From a bacterium (GTDB lineage Bacteria; Bacillota_I; Bacilli_A; RF39; UBA660), in assembly GCA_029007415.1 (NCBI GenBank), contig JAQXHT010000124.1, positions 1 to 7,695 on the forward strand: DNA of 7,695 nt, given 5' to 3'. The notes beneath the pieces are model-generated. The model did not search any database. It saw nothing but the letters and a program-made list of their open reading frames with translations, and was not told the origin of the DNA. Below, one piece after another: positions 4,795-7,695 of the stretch (positions within the stretch are counted from its first letter, which is position 1; every line of letters starts with the position of its first letter). A program made the translations under genes and the position numbers.

Positions 4795-6777
4795 ATGAAA
4801 GAAAATATTAAAAAAATAATTTTCTTGGCAGTAGTTATAATATCATTAGTGGTTATTTATCCATTAAATACTTATGCTCTATCTGATTATGATTTAGTTA
4901 GTTTAACACCTAGTAAAAATGATAATTATAGTTCTTACGATTATGTAATTGATAAGTATGATATTAATATAGTAGTTAATGAAAATAATACTTTTGATGT
5001 TACAGAAACAATTGATACTTATTTTAATGTTCCAAAACATGGGATATTTCGAACTATTCCGTTAAAGAATACTATTAAAAGATTAGATGGTACGACTTCT
5101 ACTAATCGTACACAAGTTAAAAATGTTAATGTTAATGCAGAAAATAGTACCTTAAAAGAAGGTGGTAACTATCAAATAAAAATTGGTTCAGCTAGTGAAA
5201 CTTTAACTGGTGAAAAGGAATATATTATCAAGTATACTTATAATCTTGGTAAAGATCCTGTAAAAGATTATGATGAACTTTATTATAATATAATTGGTAA
5301 TGAATGGGATACAGTGATTGGTAATATAACTTTTTCTATTACAATGCCAAAAAGTTTTGATTCCAGTAAACTTGGCTTTTCAGCAGGTAGGGTAGGTTCT
5401 ACTGATAGTAGCAAAATAAAGTATAGTGTTAGTGGCAATACGATTACAGGAAATTATAATTGTATTCTTTTCGAAAATGAAGCATTAACTGTACGTTGTG
5501 AATTACCGGAAGGATATTTTGTGGGAGCTGGTTTAGATATTAATTTATTTAATTATATAATCTATTTGTTTCCTATTATATTCTTACTAATATCAATATT
5601 ATTATGGTATAAATTTGGTCGTGATAACCAAGTTGTAGAAACTGTAGAATTTTATCCCCCAGAAGGATTTAACAGTCTAGAAGTTGGTTTCTTATATAAA
5701 GGCGAAGCTGTAAATCAAGATGTTACTTCCTTGTTAATCTATTTAGCTAATAAAGGTTATATAAAAATTGTAGAGACAGAAGAAAAATCACTATTTTCTA
5801 AAGCTAAAGGTTTTAAATTTATCAGGTTAAAGGAATATGACGGTGATAATGTTAATGAAAGACTATTTTTAAATGGTTTATTTGCAATGGGAAGACCATC
5901 AGAAAATATTGATAACCAAAACAGTACTTCAACTTTGGAAGTAACATCAGTTGATTTATATGATAAATTTTATATAACTATGGCTAATATTTTACTTAAT
6001 ATTAATAATAAAGAAAATAAAAGTAAAATCTTTGAAAAGTCTGCTTCAAGTAAAGCAAAATTTATTATTTATATGATTATTGCTACCTATTGTTTAATTA
6101 CCATACCACCAGTTTTAGAATATGGAGCATCTAATTTATTAATAGCATTGTTCTTTCCAGGAGTCGGCTTTACACTTATGTTTAAAATGTTACTTGATCC
6201 TAAAATAAGAAATTCTTTAAGTAATAAACTCTCTTCTATATCAGTGATATTGTTTTTCATTATATGGGGCTTAGGTTTTGGTGGACTTCCATGGGCAACA
6301 TTAGTATTGCCAGCCCTACAACAAGATTCAATTTATCTAATAGGTTATATTGTTGGGATTGTCTGTGTCTTAGGAATGGTTGTATGTTTAACTTATCTGC
6401 CTAAAAGAACAGCATATGGTAATGAAATTTTAGGAAAAATTGAAGGATTTAAAAACTTTTTAGAGACGGCAGAGAAAGAGCAATTAGAAGCGATGGTTAC
6501 TAAGAATCCAACATACTTTTACAATATTTTACCTTATACTTATGTTTTAGGAGTTTCAGATAAATGGATAAAGAAATTTGAAGTTATCTCGATGCAAGCA
6601 CCAACTTGGTATGATAGTCCTGATGCTTTTGATATAGCTACTTTTGGAACATTTCTGAATTCTACAATGAGTTCAGCTACAAGTGTTATGTCATATGACT
6701 CTTCTAGCAGTTCATCAGGTTCTGGTGGTGGTTCTGCTGGTGGAGGATCAGGTGGTGGAGGTGGTGGCTCTTGGTAG
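4795..6777 (+). CDS. DUF2207 family membrane protein with Gly/Ser-rich C-terminus
   Basis: 660 residues, typical for the family. A signal peptide covers residues 1-29 (cut near TYALS). The external beta-rich DUF2207 N-terminal domain spans about 45-240, with the family pattern YDINIVVNENNTFDVTETID and then HGIFRTIPL (82-90). A membrane segment at about 251-272 is followed by an internal domain (about 280-415, including EVGFLYKGE and DVTSLLIYLANKGYIKI). Hydrophobic segments lie at about 422-440, 445-466, 482-507 and 512-534. The C-terminal helical segment has the conserved LPYTYVLGVSDKW (579-591). The tail from 635 is Ser then Gly-rich, ending GGGGGGSW as in many homologues. The start follows GGAGGAG. 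The biochemical role of the family is unknown; the architecture suggests an envelope function. It is followed after 45 bp by the zinc-ribbon gene in the same operon. Conserved family membership is near certain, function is not. Confidence 0.92.
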   Translation: MKENIKKIIFLAVVIISLVVIYPLNTYALSDYDLVSLTPSKNDNYSSYDYVIDKYDINIVVNENNTFDVTETIDTYFNVPKHGIFRTIPLKNTIKRLDGTTSTNRTQVKNVNVNAENSTLKEGGNYQIKIGSASETLTGEKEYIIKYTYNLGKDPVKDYDELYYNIIGNEWDTVIGNITFSITMPKSFDSSKLGFSAGRVGSTDSSKIKYSVSGNTITGNYNCILFENEALTVRCELPEGYFVGAGLDINLFNYIIYLFPIIFLLISILLWYKFGRDNQVVETVEFYPPEGFNSLEVGFLYKGEAVNQDVTSLLIYLANKGYIKIVETEEKSLFSKAKGFKFIRLKEYDGDNVNERLFLNGLFAMGRPSENIDNQNSTSTLEVTSVDLYDKFYITMANILLNINNKENKSKIFEKSASSKAKFIIYMIIATYCLITIPPVLEYGASNLLIALFFPGVGFTLMFKMLLDPKIRNSLSNKLSSISVILFFIIWGLGFGGLPWATLVLPALQQDSIYLIGYIVGIVCVLGMVVCLTYLPKRTAYGNEILGKIEGFKNFLETAEKEQLEAMVTKNPTYFYNILPYTYVLGVSDKWIKKFEVISMQAPTWYDSPDAFDIATFGTFLNSTMSSATSVMSYDSSSSSSGSGGGSAGGGSGGGGGGSW

Positions 6778-6822
6778 CTAGTCACTTTCACTTATTATCT
6801 ATTAAATTGGAAGGAGTAAATA

Positions 6823-7458
6823 ATGGATAACATTAAATGTCCTAATTGTGAACAAGAAAATCAAAGTACAAATCTTAGATGTATATATTGTAATGCAGAA
6901 TTAAAACCTATAGAACAAAGTAGTAATTTTTTAAATGTAGATTATTCTCAAGAAAATATTAAAGTTATTCAGTCAAATACTAAAAAAGCTGGTCATATAG
7001 CAAATATTATCTTAATAATTATACTTATTCCGTGGTTTCTTATTGGTATAGCTTTTGTTGGAATTAGTTCATATTCGATGATGAATGATAGTAGTAAAGC
7101 TAAAGGTTATTTACAAACTGAGGGAAAACTTGTAGATTATGTTGATTGTCAGTATGATGAAGATGGAGTCGAACTATGTAATGGTTTATACGAATATACT
7201 GTTGATGGTACTACATATAAGGGTTCACCTAATTTATTAAGTAATCGCTCTGGTTTTAAAAGCACTATTACTGTTAAGTACAATCCGAATAATCCTAGTG
7301 AATATGTTATGAATTCTGGTTGGAATACTTTACTAATTGTTGGAATAATAATTCTTGTGATTGCTTTAGTAATATTCATTTCTGTTAAGAAAACTTTAAA
7401 GAATATGGCAAAAAAAATTAACGAAACAGTAAAAGATAATCAGGTAGCTAATACCTAG
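6823..7458 (+). CDS. Zinc-ribbon membrane protein with DUF3592-like domain
   Basis: 211 residues. The N-terminal zinc ribbon is cytosolic with C6-P-N-C9 and C20-I-Y-C23. A linker leads to membrane segment 1 (about 57-82). The external domain (about 88-163) fits the DUF3592 pattern: an AKGYLQTEGKLVDY strand, YEYTVDGTTYKGS, then ITVKYNPNNPSEYVMN. Membrane segment 2 is at about 167-188, with a basic tail inside. Two Cys in the external domain (near residues 109 and 119) could form a disulfide. The ribosome binding site GGAAGGAG (6810-6817) is 5 bases before the ATG. No terminator separates it from the DUF2207 gene, so they are likely cotranscribed and may act together in the envelope. The function is not known; the zinc ribbon is a common cap on small Firmicutes membrane proteins. 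Confidence 0.85.
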   Translation: MDNIKCPNCEQENQSTNLRCIYCNAELKPIEQSSNFLNVDYSQENIKVIQSNTKKAGHIANIILIIILIPWFLIGIAFVGISSYSMMNDSSKAKGYLQTEGKLVDYVDCQYDEDGVELCNGLYEYTVDGTTYKGSPNLLSNRSGFKSTITVKYNPNNPSEYVMNSGWNTLLIVGIIILVIALVIFISVKKTLKNMAKKINETVKDNQVANT

Positions 7459-7472
7459 AATTATCTTTTTTC
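7431..7472 (+). terminator. Terminator overlapping the 3' end of the zinc-ribbon gene
   Basis: The 10-bp outer stem AAAAGATAAT (7431-7440) / ATTATCTTTT (7460-7469) encloses an inner stem AGGTA (7442-7446) / TACCT (7452-7456), and is followed by a T-rich tail. The last nine codons and the TAG stop (7456-7458) lie inside it. Confidence 0.8.
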
Positions 7473-7512
7473 TTTCTTATAGCAAAAAGTAGAAAAAATT
7501 TATGAAAATCAC

Positions 7513-7541
7513 TTGCACCTCTTAAAAATTTATGCTATCAT
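7513..7541 (+). promoter_or_regulatory. Strong promoter of the tRNA cluster
   Basis: -35 TTGCAC (7513-7518), a 17-bp spacer and -10 TATCAT (7536-7541) with the extended -10 TGC immediately before it. The start is near 7548, about 14 bases before the first tRNA. Confidence 0.8.
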
Positions 7542-7561
7542 TAAATAGCAATGAAAGTTCT

Positions 7562-7638
7562 GGACCCTTAGCTCAGTTGGTTAGAGCATCCGGCTCATAA
7601 CCGGGCGGTCGATGGTTCGAGTCCATCAGGGTCCACCA
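7562..7638 (+). tRNA. tRNA with CAT anticodon, probably tRNA-Ile2 (lysidine), otherwise elongator tRNA-Met
   Basis: Acceptor GGACCCT (7562-7568) / AGGGTCC (7628-7634) is perfectly paired, so it is not the initiator, which needs a mismatch at 1-72. The D stem is GCTC/GAGC. The anticodon loop CTCATAA gives CAT. The T stem is GATGG/CCATC, the discriminator is A and CCA is encoded. The C4-G69 and C5-G68 acceptor pairs are known TilS (tRNA-Ile lysidine synthetase) determinants in E. coli, and as I recall the body resembles Bacillus and Mycoplasma tRNA-Ile(CAT). Automated tools may label it Met. Confidence 0.93.
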
Positions 7639-7647
7639 TTTTTATTC

Positions 7648-7695
7648 GCGGGTATGGCGGAATTGGCAGACGCGCTAGACTTAGGATCTAGTGTC
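7648..7695 (+). tRNA. tRNA-Leu(TAG), 3' end beyond the window
   Basis: 5' half of a long-variable-arm tRNA: acceptor strand GCGGGTA (7648-7654), class II D arm (GGCGGAATTGGCAGACGCG), and anticodon stem CTAGA/TCTAG around CTTAGGA, giving anticodon TAG (7682-7684). It lies 9 bases after the CCA of the preceding tRNA, in the same cluster. Confidence 0.92.

Noticed and set aside
6540..6791. Pro-rich open frame of 83 codons on the minus strand
   Set aside because: It is the reverse complement of the Gly-rich tail of the DUF2207 gene; the Pro run is a by-product of GGT/GGA codons.
7149..7379. Open frame of 76 codons on the minus strand
   Set aside because: It lies wholly inside the zinc-ribbon gene, with no signals of its own.
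1..7695. Mollicute code with TGA read as Trp
   Set aside because: No gene ends in TGA, but conserved Trp residues are TGG (for example W362 of DnaB) and no gene is broken by in-frame TGA, so the standard code suffices.

Overview
The window looks like a chromosomal segment of a low-GC Gram-positive bacterium of the Bacilli, probably an uncultured gut lineage of the RF39, Erysipelotrichia or Mollicutes-relative type. The grounds are very AT-rich DNA, a Bacilli-specific DnaB/DnaD-family replication initiation protein, Bacillus-like tRNAs with encoded CCA, near-consensus sigma-A promoters and strong GGAGG ribosome binding sites. All seven protein genes end in TAA or TAG and none in TGA. Conserved tryptophans are TGG, so the standard bacterial code fits. 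All recognised genes are on the + strand. I see no insertion sequence, integrase, CRISPR array or prophage gene.

Left part (1-3263): the 3' end of a Glu-rich coiled-coil protein gene, a terminator, a small membrane-anchored protein gene, a second terminator, then a tight two-gene operon. That operon encodes a DnaB-type primosome protein (replication initiation and membrane attachment) and a type II thymidine kinase (tdk). A promoter, a tRNA-Arg(CCT) gene and a terminator follow.

Middle part (3297-4794): the accessory-looking stretch. It holds a monocistronic gene for an unrecognised 305-aa protein, then what looks like a separate unit for a roughly 105-nt structured RNA with its own promoter and a very strong terminator. 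The two units start from near-identical 35-nt promoter blocks (31/35 matches, positions 3368-3402 and 4537-4571). Both blocks contain the same 13-bp palindrome over the -10 box. Both units are also followed by the same 11-mer just after their 3' hairpins. This is the most unusual part of the window.

Right part (4769-7695): a two-gene envelope operon encoding a DUF2207 membrane protein with a Gly-rich tail and a zinc-ribbon protein with a DUF3592-like domain. It is closed by a terminator that overlaps the last stop codon. A strong extended -10 promoter then opens a tRNA cluster: a CAT-anticodon tRNA, probably the lysidine-modified tRNA-Ile2, and the 5' half of tRNA-Leu(TAG), which runs off the window.
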